From assembly GCA_002338565.1 (NCBI GenBank), contig DDIN01000002.1:1-64000 (forward strand): a stretch of DNA of 64,000 nt, written 5' to 3'. Below, one piece after another: positions 33,890-40,789 of the stretch (positions are counted from its first letter, which is position 1; each line of letters opens with the position of its first letter). The notes beneath the pieces were generated by a model, which was not told the DNA's origin, searched no databases, and saw only the letters and a list, made by a program, of their open reading frames with translations. The stretch comes from Hyphomonadaceae bacterium UBA1849. Its GTDB lineage: Bacteria; Pseudomonadota; Alphaproteobacteria; Caulobacterales; Hyphomonadaceae. The position numbers and the translations under genes were made by a program.

Positions 33890-34897
33890 ATGCAAAAGCG
33901 CGCTGTTGGACCCTTTTCTGTAAACCCGGTCGGTCTTGGCTGCATGAACATGATGCACGCCTATAACGACCCGATCTCTGAGGAGGCGTCAGACAAGCTG
34001 CTCAATCGCGCACTCGACCTCGGCTATGATTTCTTCGACACGGCCACGCTTTACGGCTTTGGCGAGAGCGAGCGTCGCATCGGTAAGTTTCTCAAACACC
34101 GCCGCGACGAGTTCGTGCTCGCCAGCAAATGCGTGCTCGGCTTTAAGGATGGACAGCGCACGCTTGATGCCCGCCCTGAAAGCATTATCGCAGCCTGTGA
34201 GGCGAGCCTTCAGCGCCTGCAGACGGACGTGATTGACCTCTATTACATGCACCGCCCGGACCCGCGCGTGCCGATTGAAGACTCCGTTGGCGCGCTGAAA
34301 ACGCTGGTCGAGCAGGGCAAGATCAAGACGATCGGCCTGTCTGAAATGTCGGCTGACATGCTGCGACAGGCGGCGACTGTTCACCCGATTGCGGCCATGC
34401 AGTCTGAATACTCTCTAATTGCCCGCAACCCGGAAATCGCGGTGATCGACGCATGTAAGGAACTCGGCACGGCGCTGGTCTCCTTCTCGCCGGTCGGGCG
34501 CGGTATCTTCTCGCAAAAGCCGCTCGTGCCTTCAGAGTTCGTCGACAGCGACATGCGCAAGGCGAACTTCTTCCCGCGCGTGAACGACCCGCACTTCTCC
34601 GAGAATATGAAGCTCGTCGCCAGCGCGCGTGAAATTGCCGACGCGGTTGGCTGCTCCCTGCCTCAGCTCGCCATTGCCTGGGTGCTCGCCAAGGATGAGG
34701 AAATCGTCACCATTCCGGGCACGAAGGATATCACCCATCTGGAAGACAATTGGGGCGCCATGAACGTGACGCTCAATGCCGCGACTGTGGCCCAGCTGGA
34801 CGAAATTTTCGCGCCGGAGAACATCTCCGGTCCGCGCTATAGCGAGATGGGCCAGAAGTCTGTCACGACCGAGATGTACGAGTTCGAGAAGGTCTGA
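33890..34897 (+). CDS. Aldo/keto reductase
   Basis: A 335-residue AKR from the ATG at 33890, which follows GTGGAGGAC. The TIM-barrel catalytic set is visible: Asp in FFDTATLYG, the Tyr of the same motif, Lys in VLASKCVLG and His in YYMHRPDP. The C-terminal NADPH-binding part has IPGTKDITHLEDNWGA. It resembles the YghZ/AKR13-type proteins (GLSEMSADMLRQA). It should reduce small aldehydes with NADPH. Its last 35 bases overlap the 3' end of the convergent small membrane gene. Confidence 0.93.
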   Translation: MQKRAVGPFSVNPVGLGCMNMMHAYNDPISEEASDKLLNRALDLGYDFFDTATLYGFGESERRIGKFLKHRRDEFVLASKCVLGFKDGQRTLDARPESIIAACEASLQRLQTDVIDLYYMHRPDPRVPIEDSVGALKTLVEQGKIKTIGLSEMSADMLRQAATVHPIAAMQSEYSLIARNPEIAVIDACKELGTALVSFSPVGRGIFSQKPLVPSEFVDSDMRKANFFPRVNDPHFSENMKLVASAREIADAVGCSLPQLAIAWVLAKDEEIVTIPGTKDITHLEDNWGAMNVTLNAATVAQLDEIFAPENISGPRYSEMGQKSVTTEMYEFEKV

Positions 34898-35129
34898 GCC
34901 AGCCGCGAAACAGCCAGATCAGGACCGGCATGATCGCATAGGTCATCAGAAGGACGATCGCCCCGACGGCCAGAACCGTGACCAGCAAAGGCCGGTCAGG
35001 GAACAGGGCGATCAGATATTTCGGAATGACATTCACCGGTATCAGCAAGCCGATAAAGGTGAGCACGGCCAGTTTGTGCTTCGGGAGCGGCTTGCATGTC
35101 GGCATATCGCCGGATGATGAGCTGGTCAT
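34863..35129 (-). CDS. Small two-TM membrane protein next to pirin
   Basis: An 88-residue protein with a strong AGGAGGTAG site before its ATG (35127-35129). Two hydrophobic helices lie at about 20-38 and 46-72; the ends are basic. No known domain recognised beyond similarity of shape to small proteins found beside oxidoreductases. It lies 21 bases downstream of the pirin gene, same strand, and is probably in its operon under the divergent LysR regulator. It overlaps the aldo/keto reductase by 35 bases at the 3' end. Confidence 0.75.
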   Translation of the reverse strand: MTSSSSGDMPTCKPLPKHKLAVLTFIGLLIPVNVIPKYLIALFPDRPLLVTVLAVGAIVLLMTYAIMPVLIWLFRGWLRPSRTRTSRS

Positions 35130-35150
35130 AATCTACCTCCTGTATGGTCA

Positions 35151-36029
35151 CTAGGGCTCGATCCGGCCAAGCTTGCCCGCTTTGTGCGCGGCAAACATCG
35201 CGTCGACTTCAGCCTGAGTGCTCATCGCGAACGGCCCTTGCTGGACAAAGGCTTCACGGATCGGCGTCGCCTGCAGCACCGCAATGTGAGCCTCGTCCGC
35301 TGCGGAGAGGATAAGGCGATTTTCAGTGTCTGACGGCGCGAAGGCGACAGACTGGCCGGGGCTCAGCTCCACTGTTTTGCCGCCAAACGCGACGCTGGCT
35401 TCGCCCTTAGCCGCCAGAACGAACACCGTTTCGCCCGCCGGAACAGTATGTTCGAACGGCCCGCCACCCTGCAGAGACACATCCAGAACCGTCATGGGCA
35501 GAGCGGGTGAGGTAGCGCCCTTGCGACCGTTAGAAGCCCCGAGCATCACGCGCGCTCTGTAACCGCCCCCAGTCAGCACAGGCATGTCACCTGCTTTGAC
35601 GTGCATAGAGGCCGGCGCGTCATATTTCATGCTGGCGGGCAGGTTCACAAACACCTGAAGTGCATGCGTGCGCGCGCCCCGAACCGGCTTCTCGTCATGC
35701 ACAGCCCCGCCGCCCGCTTTCATCCAGTAAAGATCGCCCGGCATCAGATCGATATCATTGCCGAGGCTGTCCTTATTATTGAACCGACCATCGCTATCCT
35801 CGAACAGGATGGAGACCGCAGAGAGGCCCGCATGCGCGTGAGGCCCGAAAGTCGGCTCGGTCATCACGAAATGGTCGACCATGATCAGCGGGTCCATCGC
35901 GCCGGCATACATGCCGTGTTTAAAGCTCAGCGCGTTAAATCCGGTCCCGACGGAAAACGGATTGCCCGAAACCGGCGCGTGGCGGGCTTTGGTATCGATG
36001 CGTATATCTGCGTGTGTGTCGTAAGGCAT
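35151..36029 (-). CDS. Pirin family protein
   Basis: A 292-residue bicupin. The metal ligands are His64 and His66 (FGPHAHAGLS) and His111 and Glu113 (AGGGAVHDEKP), matching the four ligands of human pirin and E. coli YhhW. Some pirins are quercetin dioxygenases; others are redox sensors. The gene starts with a fair site and is divergent from a LysR-family regulator 93 bases away, with a strong palindrome in between, an arrangement suggesting direct control by that regulator. Function in this organism is inferred only. Confidence 0.94.
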   Translation of the reverse strand: MPYDTHADIRIDTKARHAPVSGNPFSVGTGFNALSFKHGMYAGAMDPLIMVDHFVMTEPTFGPHAHAGLSAVSILFEDSDGRFNNKDSLGNDIDLMPGDLYWMKAGGGAVHDEKPVRGARTHALQVFVNLPASMKYDAPASMHVKAGDMPVLTGGGYRARVMLGASNGRKGATSPALPMTVLDVSLQGGGPFEHTVPAGETVFVLAAKGEASVAFGGKTVELSPGQSVAFAPSDTENRLILSAADEAHIAVLQATPIREAFVQQGPFAMSTQAEVDAMFAAHKAGKLGRIEP

Positions 36030-36102
36030 TTTCTGCTCCTCCTGTGATGAGGGGAAGATAAATGCAGGACGGTAACATCAGAAGATGCTTTACTTGGACT
36101 TT

Positions 36103-36124
36103 ATCGTTCCATAAATGGAACTAT
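36103..36124. promoter_or_regulatory. Palindromic operator candidate between pirin and lysR
   Basis: GTTCCATA at 36106-36113 and AATGGAAC at 36114-36121 make a 16-base near-perfect inverted repeat, and two more outer pairs match at 36103-36104/36123-36124. It overlaps the start codon region of the LysR gene. LysR-type regulators usually bind such T-n11-A dyads in the divergent region. Sequence-only inference. Confidence 0.6.
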
Positions 36125-37037
36125 GAGTGCAGATACCCAACTCGATCTGAATGACTATTTCTACTTCTTCCATGTCGTGGAGAAGCGCGGGTTTGCCCCT
36201 GCGGCGAGGGCGCTCGGCATTCCAAAGTCGCGGCTCAGCCGACATATCCAACAGCTGGAAACGCGGCTCGATGCCCGCCTGATCCAGCGCACCTCCAGAC
36301 AGTTCGCTATCACCGATGTCGGCAAAGAGCTGTTCAGCCACGCCCGGGCAGTGGTCGAGGAAGTCAGCGCAGCCGAAGCCCGCGTGAAACAGCGTAAAGC
36401 CGCGCTGACGGGCAAAATCCGCATCTCATGTTCCGTTGGCGTAGCGCAGTTCGCGCTGGAAGGCCTGATCGCCGATTTCATCATGGCGCATCCGGAAGTT
36501 GAGATTGGCCAGCTCGTCACGAACGACATGGTGAACCTCATCGATGCGGGCGTAGACCTCGCCATTCGCGGCCATGTCGAAAACCTGCCGGATTCCAGCC
36601 TGATCCAGAAACGGCTTGCCCGCGTTGACTGGCGCCTGTTCGCCTCGCCGCGCTATGTTGCGGACTTTGGCGCGCCGCAATCGCCGGACGATCTGAAAGC
36701 GCATAAAGGCATTTGCCTTGGCTGGAACCGCGACATCGCCGAATGGCATCTGCAATCGGAAGACGGGCAAAGCCAGCAGGTCCAGTTCATCCCGCGCCTC
36801 AGCAGCGATGATATGGTGACGCTGAAAAGCGCCTGTGCGGCGGGGCTCGGTATCGTGTCGCTGCCGGTCTATGTCTGCCAGTCTGATGTGGAGGCGGGCC
36901 GTCTGGTGGAACTCCTTCCGGAATGGCGCTCCGGTCAGGCCACGCTCTCTCTGCTCCAACCCTCGCGGCAGGGCGTACTGCCCGCGGTGAGCGCGTTTGT
37001 GGATCATCTCACGAAAAAGCTTCCAAAGCGGGTATAG
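36123..37037 (+). CDS. LysR-family transcriptional regulator (divergent to pirin)
   Basis: A 304-residue LTTR. The N-terminal winged helix-turn-helix is at about 9-66 (LNDYFYFFHVVEKRGFAPAARALGIPKSRLSRHIQQLE), and the C-terminal effector domain at about 90-300 shows the expected LysR-substrate pattern, ending with LLEWRSG-like basic residues. The QxFAPAA/IPKSRLSRHI signature groups it with regulators of oxidoreductase or quinone/aldehyde response genes that often sit opposite pirin genes. It probably controls itself and the pirin pair through the dyad at 36103-36124. The inducer is unknown. Confidence 0.95.
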   Translation: MSADTQLDLNDYFYFFHVVEKRGFAPAARALGIPKSRLSRHIQQLETRLDARLIQRTSRQFAITDVGKELFSHARAVVEEVSAAEARVKQRKAALTGKIRISCSVGVAQFALEGLIADFIMAHPEVEIGQLVTNDMVNLIDAGVDLAIRGHVENLPDSSLIQKRLARVDWRLFASPRYVADFGAPQSPDDLKAHKGICLGWNRDIAEWHLQSEDGQSQQVQFIPRLSSDDMVTLKSACAAGLGIVSLPVYVCQSDVEAGRLVELLPEWRSGQATLSLLQPSRQGVLPAVSAFVDHLTKKLPKRV

Positions 37038-37048
37038 GGTGGTTCTTA

Positions 37049-37108
37049 GTTTTGTGTTCGGGCTTGTCGTTCGTGAACTGACTTGCGCGGCGCCTTCGCT
37101 TTGGTTGT
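37049..37108 (-). repeat. Degenerate copy of the boxed hairpin repeat (copy F)
   Basis: A 60-base stretch with GTTTTGTGTTC at its left and GGCGCCTTCGCTTTGGTTGT at its right, both weakened forms of the end boxes of the repeat family. Its middle is not clearly self-complementary. Intergenic, just after the LysR gene. Confidence 0.4.
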
Positions 37109-37225
37109 GATGGGCACCCTACAAACAATGTTGTTTATTGATCTCACGCCGGTTCGCTTTGCTCACGGCTCCGATGGGGCGGGCTCACGCCCGTCGGCCG
37201 GTCGGCCTCTGATTGGAGCTCCAAC

Positions 37226-37290
37226 ACAAGCGACCGCGCAGGCGCAGGGCCAGCGAGGCAACGAGCGTACGGCCCGAGCATCATCAAAAC
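37226..37290 (+). repeat. Boxed hairpin repeat, copy I
   Basis: 65 bases. The left box (37226-37247) is identical over 22 bases, in inverted orientation, to 37585-37606 in copy C. The hairpin arms GGGCC (37247-37251) and GGCCC (37271-37275) abut the right box (37276-37290, GAGCATCATCAAAAC). Intergenic, just before the 3' end of the hypothetical gene. Confidence 0.75.
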
Positions 37291-37309
37291 AAAAAACACG
37301 TGAGCATAG

Positions 37310-38290
37310 TTACAATAGATAAACACCCGGACGAGGCGGTTTCCAGCGTTCAAACTCCGGCAGGCGCAGCCTCGGGTCGGGGCCGGGCGGAAAGCCCGCC
37401 GCGCCGAGGCCCTCGCTCGCCATCAGATGGAGCGAGGTGAGGTCGCCTCTTTCATCCTCCAGCTCTTTGGCAGAGGCCCAGAGCTCCTCCGGTGCCAGTA
37501 TGGAATGCAGGGAGGAGAGGTATAATGGATTTGGTTTATTGTTTTGCTCGCCAGCGTTTCTTCGCGCTTCGCTGCTCAGGCTGGCTGCGCCTGCGCGGTC
37601 GCTTGTAACGTCGGATGCTGAGATGGATTTATCCAGGTTTCGCTCATCCCTGCGAAGGCAGGGATCTCGTTCAGCAGGACCGTTCCAGTTCCCTGCCTGC
37701 GCAGGGATGAGCGGCGAAGAAAACTTCACCGTGAGCGCACGGCCTGCGAGGCGCTCCGCCAGTACATCCGCGCGCAAAAGCACGCGGGAAAGGCGGCCAT
37801 AGCGCGCCAGAAGATGGCGGGCATCTACGGGCTCAAAACGATCCGGCATCAGCGTGTAAGGGCGCTTACCTCCACGGGATTTGCGGCGCGATTTGCCCTC
37901 AATCACCGGCGTGGTGATGGAAAACGGGCTGAGGCGCACCTTACCAGATAGCGCAAGGCGCAGCTCGCGGTCCTGACGACGAATAATGATGGACGGGCCA
38001 GCCGGGTCTGCCTCACCGCGCGGGCGGAGGGTAAGCGGCTGGGGTTTTACCAGGCCGCGCTCGATCAGCTCTGCCGCCAGAAACAGGATAAAGCATCGCA
38101 TCTGATGCTCCAGCCGGCTGATATGGAGGATCAGCCCGTCCATAAATCCGCGCTGGATTTTCGGCGTGTCTCCCGTGTCGTCCACATGGTCACGGGCATG
38201 GCGCTCATGGCGCGCAATATAGGCCTCCAGCCGCGCTGCAATGTTTGCAGGGGCTCGGGAGGGTGGGGTATATGCGCTCGCCTCGGTCAT
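37310..38290 (-). CDS. Hypothetical protein carrying two interspersed repeats in frame
   Basis: A 326-residue frame from the ATG at 38288-38290; a longer frame to 38431 would run into a repeat hairpin. The N-terminal two thirds (about 1-190) have a basic helical stretch, HISRLEHQMRCFILFLAAELIERGLV, and a central Arg/Lys patch. No family recognised. Residues about 190-222 are encoded by the 71-base palindrome at 37642-37712, and residues about 227-250 by hairpin-repeat copy C. The C-terminal tail (PEELWASAKELEDERGDLTSLHLM) looks like normal coding again, so both repeats seem to have entered a real gene without breaking the frame. The product could be real or decaying. Confidence 0.65.
   Translation of the reverse strand: MTEASAYTPPSRAPANIAARLEAYIARHERHARDHVDDTGDTPKIQRGFMDGLILHISRLEHQMRCFILFLAAELIERGLVKPQPLTLRPRGEADPAGPSIIIRRQDRELRLALSGKVRLSPFSITTPVIEGKSRRKSRGGKRPYTLMPDRFEPVDARHLLARYGRLSRVLLRADVLAERLAGRALTVKFSSPLIPAQAGNWNGPAERDPCLRRDERNLDKSISASDVTSDRAGAASLSSEARRNAGEQNNKPNPLYLSSLHSILAPEELWASAKELEDERGDLTSLHLMASEGLGAAGFPPGPDPRLRLPEFERWKPPRPGVYLL
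37541..37606 (-). repeat. Boxed hairpin repeat, copy C (in frame in hypothetical gene)
   Basis: 66 bases. Right box complement GTTTTGCTC (37541-37549), arm GCCAGC (37550-37555), loop, arm GCTGGC (37580-37585), left box complement (37585-37606). Read in the gene it encodes DRAGAASLSSEARRNAGEQN, which parallels the KREGA...EQNK peptides in UvrC. Confidence 0.85.
37642..37712 (-). repeat. 71-base interrupted palindrome inside a coding frame
   Basis: Arms 37642-37664 and 37690-37712 are complementary at 22 of 23 positions, with a 25-base spacer. It has the look of the intergenic palindromes common in alphaproteobacteria whose translation reads IPAQAG...CLRRDE. Here it is translated in frame in the hypothetical gene. 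Confidence 0.85.
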
Positions 38291-38631
38291 GAGGGAAAGT
38301 ATGGCGCAGGCGCGCAGGCGTTGGATTGTTTTTGATTCCAAATGCAGAAACCCCGGACGTCGCAGTGCGACGATCCGGGGTCCAGTATTGGTTCGGCTGG
38401 ATCCCGGTCTTGCTTGCTCACGGCTGCGCAAACCGGGATTTCTGAGGCGAGAGAAAGGGTAGGGTGGATTAGCGGTAAGCGTAATCCTCTATTGCGGCGG
38501 GTTTCTGATGGTGCCTTACGACACGTGTTTAGCGCAACTTACCGCGAACTAAAATTTCGTATTGCTACCTTGGTTGAATACGCTTTACGGTTCGCGTCAC
38601 TCGCCCTGTTTGTTAATTATACGGTGATCGA
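38291..38631. other. 341-base gene-free stretch with repeat hairpins
   Basis: Between the hypothetical gene and the GHKL gene. A near-perfect 13-bp hairpin lies at 38351-38380 (CCCCGGA-CGTCGC paired with GCGACG-A-TCCGGGG), followed by a second stem, ATCCCGGT (38401-38408) with ACCGGGAT (38432-38439), a typical REP-like double hairpin. The remainder (38450-38631) becomes AT-rich and should hold the promoter of the GHKL gene (TAATTATAC near 38613). Confidence 0.6.
38351..38440. repeat. REP-like double hairpin
   Basis: Two consecutive stems as described for the surrounding intergenic stretch: a 13-bp stem with one bulged A at 38351-38380 and an 8-bp stem with 38401-38408 and 38432-38439. No coding role seen. 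Confidence 0.7.
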
Positions 38632-40692
38632 ATGACTACGCTATCCACTAATCTCGAAAATCGTGTTCGCAAACTTCCAAAACCTTCAAACGCAACTCAG
38701 GCACTGCAGCCTTTGTTTGAAGCAATTAGCAATGCGTTTTTTGCGATTGAAGATGCATACGGCCATGATGAAATTGGCAAAGGGCGGGTAAGTATAGCAA
38801 TTGAAAACCTCGGAAGCGGTAAGAAGATCGACATTCAAGTTTCTGACAATGGAATAGGTTTAGACCACATTCGCTTTGGTGCGTTTTGTACAATTGACAC
38901 TGACTTCAAGCGTTCGAAGGGTGGCAAAGGTGTTGGTCGGCTTTTCTGGTTAGATGCGTTTCAGAAAATCGAAGTTTCAAGCCAGTATAAAAATAGCGAC
39001 CGATATTTGAAACGGCACTTCAGCTTTCAACTTAAGAACAGCGAGCAAATCGTCAGTGCGCAAACAGATGTCGATTCGCTTCCGGGAGTGACGGGAACCA
39101 CGATTCATTTCACTGGCCTTCGGGGCACGGACTACCAAAATAACTTTCCCAAACGCGTCGATACTTTTATCCGGTATTTCAGCGCGCATTTCATAGCAGA
39201 TTTCCTTGTCGGTAATGGGCCCGAAGTGGAAATTACAATGAACAATGAAGTGTTTTCATTTCCGAAGCAGGTTTCTGACTTGGTAGTTGGAAACAAGAAC
39301 GAGGCGACGGGATCAAAGCATGATGAATTTGGCCAGCTAAAAATTGTTGGGTTCACCTGCGATGCAGAAGCAAGCACGGGTTTGGACGGAAGTCACCAAT
39401 TGCATCTTCTCGCCAATGGGCGAACGGTAGAAACTAGAAAAATCGATAACCTGCTTGGTTTGAAGAACATTGAAGTAGATGGACGAACAGATCTGGTATT
39501 CCATTGCTGCGTTTCCGGAGAATACCTGGATGATCGGGTCAACGAAGGCCGTACTGCGTTCACTATTCCTGAGAGTAAGCTGAAAGAAATAGCGCGCTAC
39601 TGTGTCGATACGGTGAAATCCGAGATACTTCAGCCCCAGATCGAAAAGTATGAAGAGGATCGGCGACAAAAGTACGACGAGTTCGTGAATAGTTATCCGA
39701 TCTATGGATTTGATGACCCAGAAACTCAGCTTGGACGCGTACCATTTCACGCACTGGAACCAGAAGACTTTGCTGCGGGTCTCGTGAAGTATCAAATTAG
39801 GCGCGAAGAAGACCGTAAAGAATCAATTGAAAAAGTGATCCAAATTTTGGAAGGCTCCCAAGAGGCGACACAAAACTTTGCAGACACCGTTGCTGCCGCG
39901 GCTAAAGAAATTCAGACGTCTGAACGCTTGGCTCTCGCTCAACACGTTGTGCGACGAAAGCTGGTGCTTGAACTATTTGAAAAGCTCATCAAGCGCCTGA
40001 GGGTGCGCGAAGAACGTGAAGACGATTACTTCCTAGAGCAGACTTTGCATAGCTTCATTTGCCCCATGAGAATGCGAGGCGATGACCCAGCCCACTTTGA
40101 AGGCGGAGAGCACGACTTATGGTTGGTTGATGAGCGTTTTGCTTTTACTAGAGCGTTTGCCTCAGACTACCGTCTCGACAAGCTGCTGACCAATAGTGAT
40201 TCATCTGATCGACCTGATTTGATCCTGTGGGATTTAGCCTTTGGGATGGGACAGATAGATGCAGATTCTGGTTCAGATCGACCGGATACATCTGAGCCAT
40301 TGAACAAGGTTATGGTTGTTGAATTTAAACGGCCGGGAAGGAAGGGATATTCAAAGGCTGAGGATCATATTGAAAGTCAAATCACCAAGTATCTGCACCA
40401 ATTGAAAAAAGGTGAGATAGAATCTTTTGATCGAGAGCGCGTGCGAATCGCCGATGACTGCGTATTCTATTGCTACGTCATCGCCGATATTGTGGGTGAA
40501 CTCGAGCTCCAATTATCGGGCTGGCAAACTACTGCCAATGGGCAAGGGCGGATACGACATCTAACGAATGAGTACCGCGCAACAATTGAAGTTATCCAAT
40601 GGCGAGACATGGTAAACGACGCATGGCTCAGAAACTTGGCCACGCTGAATGCAGCCGGTCTGCGACGATCCGACAAACTTCTGAATTGGTAG
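38632..40692 (+). CDS. GHKL-family ATPase with C-terminal PD-(D/E)XK-like nuclease region
   Basis: A 686-residue protein, visibly more AT-rich than its neighbours. The N-terminal GHKL (Hsp90/MutL/MORC) ATPase shows Glu30 and Asn34 in LFEAISNAFFAIEDA, DNGIGL at 72-77, GGKGVGR at 97-103 and GTTIHF near 155-160. A middle region (about 165-370) looks like the S5/MutL-type second domain, followed by a charged helical stretch (about 390-465). The C-terminal part has RPDLILWD (527-534), VVEFKRPGR with Glu564 and Lys566, and ESQITKY (581-587), the arrangement of a PD-(D/E)XK nuclease core. Such ATPase-nuclease fusions occur among restriction and phage-defence proteins. No known system name is assigned; the gene stands alone between repeats and uvrC. 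Confidence 0.75.
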   Translation: MTTLSTNLENRVRKLPKPSNATQALQPLFEAISNAFFAIEDAYGHDEIGKGRVSIAIENLGSGKKIDIQVSDNGIGLDHIRFGAFCTIDTDFKRSKGGKGVGRLFWLDAFQKIEVSSQYKNSDRYLKRHFSFQLKNSEQIVSAQTDVDSLPGVTGTTIHFTGLRGTDYQNNFPKRVDTFIRYFSAHFIADFLVGNGPEVEITMNNEVFSFPKQVSDLVVGNKNEATGSKHDEFGQLKIVGFTCDAEASTGLDGSHQLHLLANGRTVETRKIDNLLGLKNIEVDGRTDLVFHCCVSGEYLDDRVNEGRTAFTIPESKLKEIARYCVDTVKSEILQPQIEKYEEDRRQKYDEFVNSYPIYGFDDPETQLGRVPFHALEPEDFAAGLVKYQIRREEDRKESIEKVIQILEGSQEATQNFADTVAAAAKEIQTSERLALAQHVVRRKLVLELFEKLIKRLRVREEREDDYFLEQTLHSFICPMRMRGDDPAHFEGGEHDLWLVDERFAFTRAFASDYRLDKLLTNSDSSDRPDLILWDLAFGMGQIDADSGSDRPDTSEPLNKVMVVEFKRPGRKGYSKAEDHIESQITKYLHQLKKGEIESFDRERVRIADDCVFYCYVIADIVGELELQLSGWQTTANGQGRIRHLTNEYRATIEVIQWRDMVNDAWLRNLATLNAAGLRRSDKLLNW

Positions 40693-40703
40693 GCGAAAGA
40701 CGG

Positions 40704-40726
40704 TTCCGCCGTTTTGCGAGGCGGAA
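40704..40726. terminator. Hairpin between convergent GHKL gene and uvrC
   Basis: Perfect 7-bp stem TTCCGCC (40704-40710) with GGCGGAA (40720-40726), nine-base loop, no long T-run. Plausible weak bidirectional terminator. Confidence 0.5.
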
Positions 40727-40789
40727 TTGGTCTAAAGGTGTGGTTTGCGGCCGCCATAGCAAAGAATGAATTATACTTTTCGTGCGCCA

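Noticed and set aside
37831..38290. Longer start for the hypothetical gene (to 38431)
   Set aside because: The extra 47 residues would be encoded by the REP-like double hairpin, which is more likely upstream non-coding repeat.
37038..38450. Possible CRISPR array
   Set aside because: Repeats are few, of different kinds, unevenly spaced and of mixed orientation, and no cas gene is near.
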